Shown in pieces: positions 26,249 through 39,443 of a DNA stretch of 64,000 nt. The translations under genes and the position numbers were made by a program. Origin of the DNA: Capsaspora owczarzaki ATCC 30864 (lineage: Eukaryota > Opisthokonta > Filasterea); NCBI RefSeq assembly GCF_000151315.2, contig NW_011887293.1:2216917-2280916 (forward strand), written 5' to 3'. Within the stretch, counting starts at the first letter, position 1. Every line of letters begins with the position of its first letter. Below the pieces are notes generated by a model. It had not been told where the DNA came from. It ran no database searches and saw only the letters and a program-made list of their open reading frames with translations.

Positions 26249-27501
26249 TCAGGGCTTTTCGTACAGGTCGTTGATGACTGAAGCAATATCTAGCAAGAAT
26301 CGAAAAACAAACAAACGAACAAAACAAAAACCAAGCCAACACGAAAGGAAATGAGCAAGCATAAAATCTCATCCTGTTTTTCTTCTCCTCTTTCGTTTCC
26401 TCTTCACGCGCACTTTCCTCTACCTTCGCCGCTTACCCCCCCCCCCCGCGAGCCACCCGCCTCCTTCCAAAACCAGAGCGAGGAATCACAAGTCAACAAC
26501 ACGCAAACACTTACATTGAATCAACTCTAGCGAGGGGGAAAGGTCGGCGTCGAGCAGCTTCCACCATGGCTCGCCGTTTGAGCCATTCGGCAGTTCTGCA
26601 CGCTGTGTGACCGCTGCGAGGTGCATGGCGGCTACCGCAATGAGTACGGGCTTGTAGCGGAGACACAGAGTGGTTCGCAAGCTGTCGTTGACGTAGTTCC
26701 AGACTAATTGTGCAAACGCTCCCTGACGTTTGAGCTTCTTGCAAAATTTCATCACGAACGGGTATGGATGCTCGACGGCGAGTTCGAACGCGATGGCCTG
26801 CAGCAGGATGCGCTCGTTGACGAGCATCTCTTCCTTGGCCTGGTAGTACTCGCGCGAGTCCCTGCCGAGCCGCTTGACGCCCTGTTCCGCCGAGACCACG
26901 CCGCCCGACTGCTTGATCTGCTCTGCCAGTTGCTGCGTCTGGCGGAAGACGTGCGCGCGGTCGAGAATGTCGTAGCACTTGCGATGCGACTCCTCGACCT
27001 TGCCGGCCAGCAGCAAACAGGTGCACGCCATCTTGCTCGCCTCAAAGTCCTTGAACGACTGGCACATGAAGAACCGATGGAAGAAGACAATGCCCGTCGC
27101 GATGGCCTGCTGCGACATTGGCCGCTGCTGGTGCTGCCCAATCTCCTTGATCAATGCAACGCCTTCCAGTCGGTAGCGCATCTCGGTCTCGGCGCTGATG
27201 CCGTCCTCGCGCGACGGGGTCTTGTCAAGCTCCTTAATTTACAAAACAAACACAAGCAAGGCCCCCCCCCCCACGACAAGCGAGAGTTAAGCTCCGAGTG
27301 GCTGCAGCATGGCTCAGCGACTCTCGCTCGCTCCGCTGATCATCCATTGAACCATGGAGACTCAAAGCTTCGTCGTACCTCGTCAGAGTAGTACCAGCGG
27401 GCGCCACTATCGCGGCTGTCGGCCGTGTCGAGGCTCGCAGGGTGCTGCACTTGCCCCGTCGGCGTCATCATTGGCGACGAGAAGGAAGTGGTCGCAGCCA
27501 T
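26249..27501 (-). CDS. Cyclin T/K-type transcriptional cyclin
   Basis: Three exons: 27501-27379, 27232-26515 and 26289-26249, giving 293 aa. The protein shows the T/K cyclin start RWYYSDEELDKTPS, then TEMRYRLEGVALIKEIGQ and ATGIVFFHRFFMCQSFKDF. The cyclin-box signature LLLAGKVEESHRKCYDI follows, then ERILLQAIAFELAVEHPYPFV and VNDSLRTTLCLRYKPVLIAVA. The 41-nt last exon completes the second fold with YIASVINDLYEKP. Such cyclins activate CDK9 or CDK12/13 for RNA polymerase II elongation. The protein lacks the long C-terminal region of animal cyclin T and K. A ~35-residue Gln/Gly-containing insert (around QQLAEQIKQSGGVV) lies between helices of the first box. Confidence 0.9.
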
Positions 27502-27774
27502 CGTGTGTGTGTAAGTAATGCGTATTAGAAGTGGAGTGACATTGTTGGATTGGGGAATTGTTTTTGGAGAAATAGGTGGGGGTATTGTTGGTGTGTGTGT
27601 TGACATGCTGTGTGCAGAGTGGACGAAAGCGTTCGCGTCGTTCATGAACGGTGAACAGAGTCGATCGTGACACACCACCACCATTGACAGAACGAAACAA
27701 ACACACACACACCAAACGCGCACTTGCAAAAACGCAAGCGCACAATACATCAAAATCCTTGTAACGTTGGAAAA

Positions 27775-28558
27775 TTACGCGACAAACGCTTCGGCCGGTA
27801 TTTGGTTTGCGGCCTGTCGTCGCATCGAGATGAGCAATAACAACAACAACAACAGCAGCAGCAACAACAACAACAGGTAAGCTTCATGGGCTTGATTGAG
27901 AAAGCAGATACGCGCCTTTCACCACAACACAGAACGAAACATACCTGCAACTGCAAAAACAACGACAGGGCAGAGTTGTAGTCGCCGTTGCACTGAGTAA
28001 TGAGTTGGGTAGATGCAGTCATGTTGAGACCCGAGGCCTGCGACAGCTGTTGAGCAAAGGCCTATCAAACAACAAAAACACGCAAAGTCGTCAGCTGGGC
28101 AGTTGCATTCGAGTTGCTGCTCGTTAGACCAGCTGCGCAAATACACACCAAAGCACTGGCGTCTTGCGCAGCTGCAGACTGAACTTGATCGTGTGCGGGG
28201 GCATCGGCAATGAACGACGTATCGCCAATACTGGCAGGCAGGCTCGCCATGTTGCCGCTTCGTGTGAGGTAGTTGGTCAGCTGCCACTGGTCGTTCATGA
28301 TGCATCCTGCCCATCCATCCGCAGCGGAGCTGTGGCAAGAGCGAGTACCAAAAAGACCAAGGACACGAGAGTGAGAGACGAGCGCGCGCACAGAGTCGAA
28401 GCGAAAGCGTTTCAGTCAACAAGCATACTCGGATGCCGGATCGGTCGCAGTCACGGTCATTGTGCGGCTAAAGACACGATGGTCGTTGTTATGGGCCCCT
28501 ATGAGCAGCAGTGGTAGTGAGCAAGGTGTTTGAAAAAACAAGCAAATAAAAACAAACA

Positions 28559-28596
<38 letters not shown>

Positions 28597-30594
28597 AACC
28601 CGCCCGCATGTACTCCAAAATCCACACTCACCATCAAGCAATTCGCCACTCAGTTGAATGATAATAACAGCAGGCTGTCATCAAGTAGCAAACAGCTGTA
28701 AGAACAATTTTATGCAGAACAAACCAACCGCTCCAATCCTCAACTCTTCCCCCCCCTCCCCTCCCGTCCCCCGCCGCCGCCGGCGCCGCCGCCTTACTGA
28801 AATAGACCAAGAATCCACAACAAGAGTCTCGGGTAAGAAATCAAACGGAAGCTGAGACAGAAAGGCAACAATGTTGGCTCGCCCGACATTGAGCAAGGCC
28901 TGCCGTCGGTTTGGCTCGTGCACAAAGCTCAGGTTTCGGCTGTGCTCACGATAGGCATGCACCGGAGGACCGACCGCTGGCTGGGCACCTTGGAACACGG
29001 CATCGGGATGTGGGCGATTTCCGCGCTGCGCTTGAGGGGCCACGCCTTGCACAAGTCCACTGGCAGCCGAGTAGGAGAGCAGGGCATCGGCGGAGTATGC
29101 ACATGTCAGCAACTGGCGCTGAGACCGGTCGGGGGCGTTGAATAGGTCCACAAAGGCTTGCAGAAACGGCATGACAAACTCCCGCAAGTTGGACGACTCA
29201 AAGTAGCTGCCTTGGTTGAGGGGAAGACTCGAGGCGTACACGCTCCCTGGACTGACGGAAAGGGGAACTCCATCAAGCTCGACGAGATTGGGGAATAGCG
29301 TTAACAACTGCGCTTCGTACGCCATTTGGTCATCAACGAATTGCGAGAAGGGGTTGCCGGCCAGCCCCAAGCTGCGGAGCTGGGACCAGCCAACGAATGC
29401 CTCCAGGTCGCCAATGTCTTGGATGTTGTTGTTGACCAATGAAACGACCTGAACGTTTGGCGCAGCTTCAGTGAGCGCGCCGTACGCTGCCGTGGCGCGA
29501 ATGTTGTTGTCGCTGAGTGACAGAGCGGTGATTTGAGGGCAGTTGCCGGCCACCAGCTGAACGATCGAATTGACCAATGGAACATAGTTGGCGCTCTGGA
29601 ATCCCGCAGAAGAGAGGGCCGAGAGATCAAGGAAGAGCTGGCTCGGGTTGAATCGCTGGGACATGAGCTGCAACAGCTGCTGCTGCTCAGCCTCGCCCAT
29701 GCCTTGACCATGCTCGTTGCCAGCAGCTGATGCACCATGGCGCGCGCCTCCCCGGAAGCCCGCCGCCGAGCCTGTACCGTCGGTCATGGCGTTGTCAGCG
29801 TCGTCTCCGAAAATGACAAAGATCTGGCGTCCATTAAACCGCATTGTCGCCGCAACACGGCGGAGGCCTCGAGCAACCGCAAACGTTGGCACAAAGAACT
29901 CGACGTTGCCACCTCGCGGCCTGAAGCGATCGTACACAAACTGCTCTGCAGCATTGTTACGGAAGAAGTTCATGAGTGGGGCCTCGCTCGCGTTGCCGAC
30001 GCCGCTGACAACGACGCGAACGCCGCCACCGCCGCCAGCATTCGCATGAGCATTGGCACCACCGTCAGACGGAGCGCGGGACTGCTGCTGGTAGCCACCA
30101 CGGCCTCCTCGCCAGCTGCCGCCGCCGCCGCCGCCTTGATCGCCTCCTGCTCCTGCTCCTCCTCGTTGGTAGCCGCCTCGACCCGCCTGGCCACCGCCAC
30201 GCCAGTTGTCGTTCATGTTGCGAGCACCGTTGCCGCCGGCCTGGGACGGATCGTGTCCGTAGCTGCGCGTGAAGCGACCGCCGGGCATCCCAGGACCAGC
30301 ACCAGCAGCAGCAGCTTGGCCTGCATTGCCGCCCGCGTCCATTGCGACATTGCTATAGTCTCTATCAACAGAGCAAAAAAGCAAGCGCAATGAGCGAGAT
30401 GCAATTGCCGAGTGAGTTCCGCGCGAGTGAGTGGGGGAAGACGATAAAATGACAATGATGGGTCTGAGAGGCTCAGAGTCCTGCACTGTCTGAGCGGCTC
30501 AGAGCCCCTGTCTGAGCGGCTGATCTGTATGTGAAGATTGCGTTTACCCTCGACCACGACCTCGACCGCGACCGCGACCGCCTGTCAAACTCAT
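27775..30594 (-). CDS. NXF1: mRNA export receptor NXF1/Mex67 (TAP)
   Basis: Seven exons: 30594-30548, 30361-28798, 28674-28632, 28498-28429, 28329-28149, 28061-27945 and 27813-27775. All phases close, giving 686 aa. Exon 1 encodes an RG-rich start and splices into DYSNVAMDAGG, echoing the GDVAMSDA motif of human NXF1. Next come a Gly/Arg-rich region, an RRM-like domain (VRVVVSGVGNA...RFRPRGGNVEFF), leucine-rich repeats (ITALSLSDNNIRAT, VVSLVNNNIQDIG, LRSLGLAGNPF, LVELDGVP) and an NTF2-like domain (FVMPFLQAFVDLFNAPDRSQ... SRTMTV). The final TAP-C/UBA domain (FAQQLSQASGLN...NGDYNSALSLFLQLQ) ends IPAEAFVA, matching the IPEVAF end of human NXF1. It carries mRNPs through FG nucleoporins with an NXT1 partner. 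Confidence 0.93.
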
Positions 30595-30771
30595 TTGGTG
30601 CAGAATTCGAATGGAAGCGAGGAGTGAGCCTCCGCTAAAATAGATGCACAGTGAATCGAATGAATACAATATGTCGAGGTGCCGCTTTATGAGGGAACAA
30701 ACTACATCAAAAAACAACAACAACATCACATTGCAACCGAGAACACGAAAAGCCGTGCTTGTTAAAACCCG

Positions 30772-33700
30772 TTGTCGTAGATCTGCGAGAGAGCCATCCC
30801 AACGCATAAAAGGTGAGCATGCATGGACAAAAACTCAACAACGAAGGGGCGGCGGTGGCGCAGACACTTACACGCTCGAGTAGCAACGCAGAGAGACCGA
30901 GATTGTCGTAGACGGCGGTGGTCGAGAGATGCAACGAGTCCATGTCGGACTCGGACAAAAAGTCAATAAATCCGTTCTCGTCCGCGGGCGACTTCTGTTG
31001 TGATTTCAGATTCAAGGAGAAGAAAATGCAATAGATGGTCAGAATAGGAAGGTTGGGGGGGGGGGCGCAACATATTCAATCAAAGAGTGTGTTCCTGCGC
31101 TTACTCGCTTCACACCGCCGGCAATGCGAGAAGCGTAGAGAGGATTGTCGTATGCACCAGCGATAGAGCCAGCCATCCGCGATTGTTGCATGCGAGAGCG
31201 CTGCATTGGATGCCGAACAGCCGCAGTCGAGTGCTGCAGAGGATGAGCGGACAAAGTCGGTGGCGCAGCGGCGACCGTGGGTTCTCGCAGCGGCCCATCA
31301 TTCTCTGATACCGGTGGTTCAACAATTGCTGGCGGCGAGGGCGTATCGTCCGACGATTTCGGCGCTGCAGCGGACGAGCTCGACAACTCGAACGGCGGCG
31401 GCTGAGATCGAAGTGTTGGTGAATGCAGCAAATCTTCCATGGCATGCTGGGGGTAAGGTGAGACTTCCGAGCTTGCGGCAGGAGGTGCTGCTGCCGCTGC
31501 TGCTGCAACTGTTGTTGTTGGTTGCTGTGCTGGGATGAAGACGCGAGGCAGGCCAGTAGTGTCGGACACGGGAGCCGCGGGACGAGACTGTGACATATTT
31601 ACTGGGATCATGACCGAGTTTGTCTGGAAGCGGATGCGTGGTGTGCTCGTAGCAGACTGAGCCATCGGGTTGTCGAGGGCGATTTGTGTCAAGTGGTCCA
31701 AGTAATGACGTGCAGACTTGCGTGGCTTCCAGTCCGCGTTGGTTGCCTTGAACGACAGGAAGGATTTTTCCATCTTGCCGTGCGACGAGATCTGCCGAGC
31801 ACCGACCGGCTGACTGGCGGCGCGATCTGACAGCGGGACGCCGTAATTCGCGTTGCCGTTCCGCTCAAAGTTGAACAGCGCAAAGCTGCACACGTAGCCA
31901 ACGCCATTCTCGTAGACAGTGACCTGCCGAATAAAGTCAATGATTTGCCGCGAGGTGCTCGGAAGCTTGAAGAAGAGCATGGCTGGCGTCAAAATAAAGC
32001 TAAAAACTTCTTGAGCAAACACGACCATGCGCATGTCGAAGAGGGTGGAAAACTCGCCGGCGACCTAGAGGTTGAGGGGGAAAACGATGTCGAGGGAATG
32101 AACGGAGCATGGCAGGGGGATGAGCAGTGAGCAAGCAGAAGAGCGTTTTAAGATGACGGAGCGAGCGCGCGACAACTCACTTCAAAAGTGTGCTCGCGGT
32201 TCTTCCAGTGGGCAGGAAACATGTGGATGTGGTAAACCACGTTGCGCATGAGAAGCGGGGGATCAAAGACGAGGTTTTCGTCGGGAATCAGCGTGCGAAC
32301 CACGCCCAAAATGGCAATCAAGACACCGAGAACCCAGAACATGGAGCGGCCTTCGACCAAGTGCACCTGCAGCAAAAAGTCCTCGTTGTAGATGGAGACG
32401 GCGATGATGATGGCGGCAAACGCACCCAGGACGAACGCGATGAAGCTGCAGAGGTGTCGGAAAGGTGAGCATCGAGAGCAGAACAAAGACGAGAGCACAA
32501 ACTTCTTTAAAACCCCCAACAAAAAAAAAAAAAAAAAAAAAAAACACAGAAGAGCGCTTGTACCGAGCAATAAGAGCAAGGAATTCAGAGTTGAACTTGG
32601 AGATGTACTTGGACGCGGGCTTGTAGCCATTGTTCAAGCTGTGCCAACGAACAAACAGACGATTGGAGATGAGGTCTACTGTTGAGAAAGGCCGCACAAA
32701 CACCGCCTTTCTATAGGCTACGCACCGAGCTTGGAAAATATGCGGCAACTCGTTAAACTCTCGAAGCCACCAGCGAGCATACGGAGTCCATTGTCGCGCA
32801 CCGACAGTTGTTGGCCGGTTACGGAACTCCTACACACACAAGACCGATGGAAGTGTGATGGCAAAAGCAATGAGTGGACCCACAACGTGCTGCTCACAGT
32901 TCACCACACTTGCCCTCAAACCTACCTCAGTGTAACGGAAGAAAAAGTACGTCAGCATAAACACCATGATAAATGGCGCAAAGAGGAGGTTGACCACCGC
33001 CATGAAAAAGAAACGCTTGCGCAGTCCTTTTGCGAGTCGCTCGGCGTGCTTTGCGTCCAGGAAGTGCTCCTTCATCGTCCCGTACCGCTTGTCAAACACA
33101 TAGTCGAGAATGCATCGAGCAATGTTCCACTCGAGCGCTTTTGGCAAGATGATGCGAGGACCCAAAAACGGAATGTTCACGCGCAAATTGAGCAAGTCCT
33201 TGTTCATGAGAGCGACCAGATAATTGTCCTTTCGCATGATGCGGTTTGCCACGTCTGTGTCAGCCAAACAACATAAGGGTGAGTGTTCGCAGTTGGCGAG
33301 TGGAAAACATGTTTGCTGCCGCTGCGAATTGTTGTTGTTGTTCTTTTGGCCCACTTGGTCACTTGATGGTTTGAAGGCAGCAAGGGTTTTACCTTGTGGA
33401 GTGATTTCCTTCTTGACAATGCAGATGTTGCGCTTCCGTTGCACTTGTTCAAGCTTTCGCAGCACCTCGTTCCATCGAACGGTTTCGATTTCGCTCTGAG
33501 GGACAACGTTCAACCCCAAAATGCAATTTTGAGTTTTTTTTTAAAAAAACCAAAGCGTTACAAGAGCACAAAGCCCACGACACACCACAGGGCCAGAAGC
33601 GGTGAACACTGTACCTCGGGGATTTGCAGCTCATCAACATAGAACGTTCGCATATCCAGCAGCGAGCGCATGTTTCGGAAGATGAGCATGAACTGGAACA

Positions 33701-34857
33701 GCCAGAACGTGCTGGACACGACCAAGCTCAGTATCAAGATTGGATGCAGCGACGAGAGTCTGCCCAAGTGAATGGCTTCGCCCAGCTCGTGCGTCTCAAA
33801 GATTTCGTCATAGTCGACGCAGGCAATCAAGAACACTGCAAAGCAGACTGTGAATGCGAGCACAAACAGCTTGAGAATTCGCGCCAGGACAATGTTCCGA
33901 AATCCTTTGCCTTCGTGGTACTTGTAGATCTGTATGCAGCAAGAGAAAGATAAAGAGAGAGAGAGATAGAGAAACAAGGGCAGACACAGCCAAAAACGCC
34001 GGCCAAGCAAAACCAGCCAGTCTCATTGTCAGCACATTATCAGAAACGGTGACTGCGAGTACAGAGCATCAAAACTCCATTGGAGGTGGAGGGGGGGGGG
34101 GAAAGGGTTCCAGAAGAGACCAAGCAGCCCTTACATCGTGGAAGAACTGGTCGAGATCCTGCACAGCATACCACTGACTGCTCGAGTCTGCGTCCGCCCA
34201 GCTGCCCTCGTTATTGCCACCACTGCGATGCTCGCCATGATCATCGGTCTCGGCATAGTCGTCTTCGTTGTCGTCGTCGTCGTCGTCATTGCCGTTGTTC
34301 GCATTGAAACGGTCATCATTCTCGAATCCGACGCGACGCCCGCCTTGCCTGCCCATCGCCGTCGCCAGCTGCTGCTGCTGCTGTCCATACCGCGACGATG
34401 CCTCTCCCATGGCAATGTGGACGCTGTCGGACGGATGTGCGTTCGAGTGCATTGCAGACAGTGGCTGCATTTCGAGCGCAGCCGCTGTTTTTGCATTGCC
34501 GCTCTTCTTCGTCCAGTGAGTGTTGGCTTCATCCCCTTGACGCCGACCACCGGCACCTGCACCTGCACCTGCGGCAAAGGCGCTTCCGAGCTGCTCTTGC
34601 GCCGCGAGCGACGAGGCTGCTGCCATGTACTGCGACGAGGCGACCGACGACGGCAGCGTTGGCGGGATGCCAAAGTCGTCATCACTCCGACGTCCTCCTC
34701 CTCCTTCTCGTCCTCCTCCCAGTGCTGATGCGGTTGCACCTCCGCGCGCATGCTGCTGAGGGTGCCGCCCGTCGTTGGGATGCGCATCGTCGTCCCCGTC
34801 AGAGTAGGCGTCGTCGCCAAGCGGCTGGTACCCAGGCGGCGTTGCGCGGTGAAACAT
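30772..34857 (-). CDS. ATG9: Autophagy lipid scramblase ATG9
   Basis: Multi-exon, starting MFHRATPPGYQPLGDD at 34857 with a long disordered acidic/Gln-rich N-terminus. The ATG9 core begins DLDQFFHDVYKYHEGKGFRN. It continues through several membrane helices, ENLV-type core sequence (DNYLVALMNKDLLNL, NIPFLGPRIILPKALEWNI), RLVLRW-like FVRWHSLNNGYKPASKYI, and FEVAGEFSTLFDMRM...EVFSFILTPAMLFF near the end of the core. The Ser/Pro-rich C-terminal tail includes PADENGFIDFL. The last exon was chosen by phase and a strong pyrimidine-rich acceptor at ~30783, ending IYDNGF at 30772; alternative acceptors would extend to ~30473. ATG9 vesicles seed autophagosomes, and the protein scrambles lipids. Confidence 0.9.
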
Positions 34858-35145
34858 TTTTTTGTGACGGAGCTGCTGAGACAGGAACAAAGTTGGAAAC
34901 AAAAAATGGAAAGTGAAGGACTGAGGGGTAATGTTCGAATCGAGACTACTGTAGTACGACACTGGACTCTGGTACAGTACAGTAAATCTCGGCGCGATGA
35001 TCACGCAATGCAAAACAAAGCAATCGGCTGTCGTAAATCGAGGTCTCTCTCAATCATGGATCTGAAGCGGTTCGATCGTGCTGTATTATGAAGATGATAT
35101 TATATTACAGCATAACCAGTCTTTTACTTTTGTGCTACATCGGAC
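34858..35145. promoter_or_regulatory. Divergent promoter region, ATG9 / PPAN
   Basis: 288 bp between two divergent ATGs. It contains GTAGTACGACACTGG...GTACAGTACAG-like short palindromic stretches but no recognised core promoter element. Confidence 0.5.
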
Positions 35146-37659
35146 ATGACCAAGCAGCATCGCAAGGTCAGCCATACAAAAGCACTTTCACTATTGGAGA
35201 TCCGAAGCGGAACTGGCTGACAAAGCACCACCACCCTCCCCACGACGCCGACTCTGAGCTTGTCAATGAGACACTGATTTGTAGCTGGAGGGTGCTCCCT
35301 AGCTACAGTTTGGGGGCTGGGTGTTGGATGAGCTGTTGAAGGTCGTCGCAGTCCATGCGTTTTGGGCGTTTGGTCCATGTGGTGCTGTGCCGATGCAACC
35401 GAGCTGTCAGATGCAGTTTCCCCGCCCCCCGCGGCAATATCCTCTCCAAATCTGCAACACAAAAACACAATGGACATCTCACTTTGATCTTTTGGTGCGG
35501 GTGTGTGTGACAGAAACGCACGCATGTCAAGCTGAGCGAGGAGGAGATTGCGGGCGTCCCGCGCTCGTTCGTCATGCGCAAGGGCCCTGTGGGCAAGGCA
35601 GTGACGCGGCTGATGCTCGACATGCGCCACGTCATGGAGCCGTACACTGCGCTCAACTTGCGAGTGCGCAAGCGGAACACGCTCAAGGACTTTGTCAGCG
35701 TCGCTGGTCCCATCGGCGTCACCCACTTTCTCATCTTCTCGTCGACCGACATTGGCACGTACCTGCGCGTCGTCCGTCTCCCGCGTGGCCCGACGCTGAG
35801 CTTCCGCATTCACGCCTACTCCCATGCGGCGGACGTCCTTGCGCTCCAGAAAAACCCCCATCCACCAGGAATGGAGTTCAAGACCTCTCCTCTGGTAATG
35901 TCGTCGAATGAATGGGCAGTTGTTGTTGTTGTTGCAGTTGAGCTTGCGGATGTGCAGGTGCTCGTTCCGTGGTCAATGTGAAGGAAGAGGCGCGCTGGCT
36001 TGAACGAACTCTGAAAACTGACTTGCTTTTTTTTTTCGTTGTTCATGCTTTTGTCTTCCACAGCTCGTGCTAAACAACTTCAATCACGATGGCATCCAGT
36101 ACAAACTCATGACGACCATGTTTCAAAACATGTTCCCATCCATCAACATCGAGACTGTACGTGCTCTTGCCCCCCCCCCAACCTCCCAAAGCTCCAACAC
36201 TTTCTCTCCCCCTCCTTCCTTTGCTCATCTGTCTGTCTTCGTTCCCATTGTGTCTTGAACGCCCGCGTCTGGCAGGTCAAGCTGTCCAACATTCGTCGAT
36301 GCGTCTTGCTCAGCTACATTCCGGAAACCAACCGCATCGAGTTCCGCCACTATGTGCTCACTACGCAACGGGTGGGCGTCAACTCTAGTGTCAAGAGCCT
36401 GCTGGAGGCCGATATTCCCGATTTGTCAAAGTTGGAAGACATCAGCGAGTTCCTTTTGCAACAAGTGTCTGCGCAAGACGGCGACGACGAGGCTGCGCAA
36501 AACCCCGCCGATCCGGCAGCCACCATTTCTCAAGAGCACACGACACGCAAAGGCGCAGTGGTTGCCACCCAGTCCAGCATCAAGCTGGTTGAAATCGGCC
36601 CGCGTATGACCATGTCGCTCTTGCGCGTCGAGCAAGGCGTGTGCGATGGCGACGTTATTTACCATCAACACAGTAAGTTTGGAAAGCTTTTGCGCTTTTC
36701 TTTGGTGTTTGTTTTTGTTTGGCACCCAGTTTGTTTGGCACCCTGTTTGGCACCCTATTTTGGCATTTGTCTCATCCGCTTGTTCTCCTCCCCCCCTCCA
36801 AATTTCAGTCAAGAAGACAGCCGCAGAACTCAAGCAGCTCAACCAACGACGCGCTCAGGCAAAGAAGCTCAAGGCCGACCGCAAAAAGCTACAAGAATCC
36901 AACGTCGAGCGCAAGAAGCAAGAGCGCCAAGAAAACCGAGACCGTTCCATGGCCGGCATCGAGCGCAAAAAGAAAGAGTGGGGCATCGCTAGCAAGAAGT
37001 CTGAGAATGACGACGAGTATGAGACCGACGACGATGTCGAAGCTGGTAGGTCGCTGAGTTCGTTTTTGTCCGCCGTCCGCAGTGGTTTGTTTTTTCTTGT
37101 CGAGGACGCTCATGCTCACCTCATTCTCTTCACTTCCCCTTCCCCCTCCCCGTTTCTCTCATCAGATGCTGCCATGGGCGACGACTCGATGGCCACCAGC
37201 ACGTACGAGGAGGACGAGGACGATGATGCAGCGTGGTTCCGCAAGGAGGTTGGCGTTGAGCCCGACGCAGACTTGTTTGGGCGAACAGCTCGCGGCCGCG
37301 GTGCAGGGCGCGGTGGCTCCAGAGGGCGCGGTGATGGCTTTGGCGGCCGTGGCGGCCGTGGCGGCTTCCAAGATCGCGGCATGAAGCGGCAAGCCGATGA
37401 CTTTGATCAATCAGACAGCAAACAGCAATTCAAGAAGCCACGCACGTCCGACTCTGGCGATCGCGAGCGTGACGGACCTCGCCGCGGTGGACGTGGCGGC
37501 GCAGGCGGCTCCTTCCGTGGTCGCGGTGGTGCTGGTGGCAGCAGCGGCAGCGGTGGTCGCGGCCGTGGTGGCTTTGGCGGACGTGGCCGAGGCGGCGCGG
37601 GCCGTGGCGGCAGCAGTCGCGGAGGAGGCCGTGGTCGTGGTTCTGGGCCAAGGCGATGA
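35146..37659 (+). CDS. PPAN: Brix-domain 60S biogenesis factor PPAN/SSF1
   Basis: Six exons: 35146-35166, 35514-35894, 36064-36156, 36276-36672, 36809-37045 and 37166-37659, giving 540 aa with all phases consistent. The first exon holds only seven codons (MTKQHRK), joined to KRTHVKLSEEE. Conserved Ssf1/PPAN strings follow: SFVMRKGPVGKAV, MRHVMEPYTALNLRVRK, LKDFVSVAGPIGVTHFLI, RLPRGPTLSF, LLVLNNF, LMTTMFQNMFPSINIE, RCVLLSYIPETNRIEFRHY, LEDISEFL and KLVEIGPRMTMSLLRVEQGV. A Lys/Glu-rich helix, an acidic patch and a long RGG-rich tail complete it. It acts in the nucleolus in pre-60S maturation (27S rRNA processing). Confidence 0.93.
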
Positions 37660-37866
37660 GCTCAAAGTGTGTTGTTGTTGCTGTTGTTGTTGTTGCTGTT
37701 TCAATGGAAATTTCGTACCCCAAATTTCAAACTCACGATTTGTCCATGACCAAAAATTACACTTGTACTAAAACAATGATGATTGACAACCAAACACGAT
37801 ATGGCCGCTGAATGCTTGGCATGTCACAGACTTTACAGAAATGCGCAGCAACCGCACCTTCGGGCA

Positions 37867-39109
37867 CTATTGCTTTGCTGCAGAGGGCTCACCCATGGCC
37901 TCGTAGCGGAGAAGATCCATTGCGTCCTTCTCCTCCTGATCGCCCTTGTGGTCGAATGGTGCAACTGCTGCCGAGGCAACCACAGCAGCCACAGTCAATC
38001 CTTGGGCGTAGACACGAGCGTGAATGAGCTTTTGCGATGGCTTGATGTTCGGATTGCGGAAGGAGAGGGCAAGCGAGCCGACCATGGATGCGGCCCAGAT
38101 GCCACCTACGCAACATCAAGATCAAATACCGAATGACGCAGCAAGTGATGAGCAACTCGGACGACAATTACACTTTTCCAAATCAGCCACCATGGCGCTT
38201 ACCAATGACGTAAAACTTGTTGACAATCAGCCAGCGGTTCCAGTCCATGGTGCGAACGGCCTCCCAGGTGGACATGTTGGCGAGATTTTCGTGCTCCTGC
38301 AGGCGCTTTGCCAGAACCGGGTTGTTGACCGTGTTGGCGGACAGCGCGGCGGCCTTGGCAGCGCGCGATTCAGAACGGAAGGCGAGCATGCGTCGCTCGG
38401 CGCACGACACGCCAACGCCCGTCGACAGCACTGTATTCAAGAAGGAACGAATCGAAGAAATTGGGGAAGGTGAGACGAAAAAACAAACAAAAAAAAAAAC
38501 GCGGATATTTTGTCAATGATGTTCAGACCCACGCCCCCTTTCAAAAAACCCTTCAAACCCCCTTCAAACTCTCGTCCAAGTCTCTGAGTTGCAGTTGCTG
38601 TTATTCATCCACACTCACACGCAGCATTGCGTTTTTTCATTTTTGCTCATTCTTTGATCTTTTGGCGAAAATGCATTCGCCGAATTCGTCATCAAACACG
38701 TTCCATGTCTTGGCGTTGTGAAAATCTGCGGGGAAGAAAACCGAAAAAAATCACCGCTTCTCACAGAAGTGCGACGAACGAACCAAAAACCATGTGCATC
38801 GACTGGACTTGCTCACTCTCACTCTCACTCTCTTCAACACACAAGCACACAAGCACACAAGCACACAAAGCACGACTCACTGGTGACGACAAAGACGCGG
38901 CTCGGAATGGTCGTCCGCGCAATGGCAGGCGACAGTCGGGACAGTGCGAAAATCGCACCCGACGTTGCAGCGACCGTCCACGCGCTGCCGACGACGCCGG
39001 CGCGGACAAGCTCGGAGCGCATGTTGCGCAGCTCGGACTGCGTGATTGAGTTGTACGCGGCGTTGGCGCGGCTGTCGAGGAGGTGGTCGTTCGAGCTAGT
39101 GTTCAGCAT
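37867..39109 (-). CDS. HIG1-domain mitochondrial protein (RCF2-like)
   Basis: Three exons: 39109-38881, 38430-38203 and 38105-37867, giving 231 aa. The first intron (~450 nt) is long for this locus. The N-terminal part has a hydrophobic stretch (VVGSAWTVAATSGAIFALSRL). The C-terminal part has a glycine/alanine membrane helix (GGIWAASMVGSLALSF), then NPNIKPSQKLIHARVYAQGLTVAAVVASAAV. The latter fits the HIG1 domain (SQ...ARVYAQG-type motif) found in respiratory supercomplex factors. A role in cytochrome c oxidase or supercomplex assembly in the inner mitochondrial membrane is inferred. The overall size and two-part layout resemble yeast Rcf2 more than the short HIGD1 proteins. Confidence 0.72.
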
Positions 39110-39443
39110 GTTGTCGGATGATTGCTGATTGATTGCTGAGAAAGAGAGTTGGAATTGATGACTGAGCTTGAATCATCTCAAATCAAGGGGGGAAAAATCG
39201 GAAATGCAAATCAAAGATCAGAGTGTTGGCAAAAAAATAGGCACAGTGCGCGTGTTTGTTTGTGAGTTGGGCTGAATCGAAATTGAACGAAAGAACGGCT
39301 GGACTTTGTTCTGATTGCGATCCGGTTGACGGTGTGCAGATCTCGAGAATGCCTGATGCATTGGTAGTTGTCAAAACTTCATTAAGAATGATAGTCCACA
39401 TCAGCAAAATCCACCAGGAAAACAACCATCAAAAAAAAAAAAA
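39110..39443. other. Intergenic spacer, BRD8 3' end to HIG1 gene
   Basis: 334 bp between two minus-strand genes. No feature was seen beyond an A-run at 39430-39443, which borders the BRD8 stop. Confidence 0.55.

Noticed and set aside
30473-30634. RS-rich or RG-rich C-terminal extension for ATG9
   Set aside because: The RG-coding stretch fits better as exon 1 of NXF1: it has an ATG, a GTAAAC donor and a phase-2 join into the DYSNVAMDA motif. ATG9 can end earlier at 30772 through a stronger acceptor.
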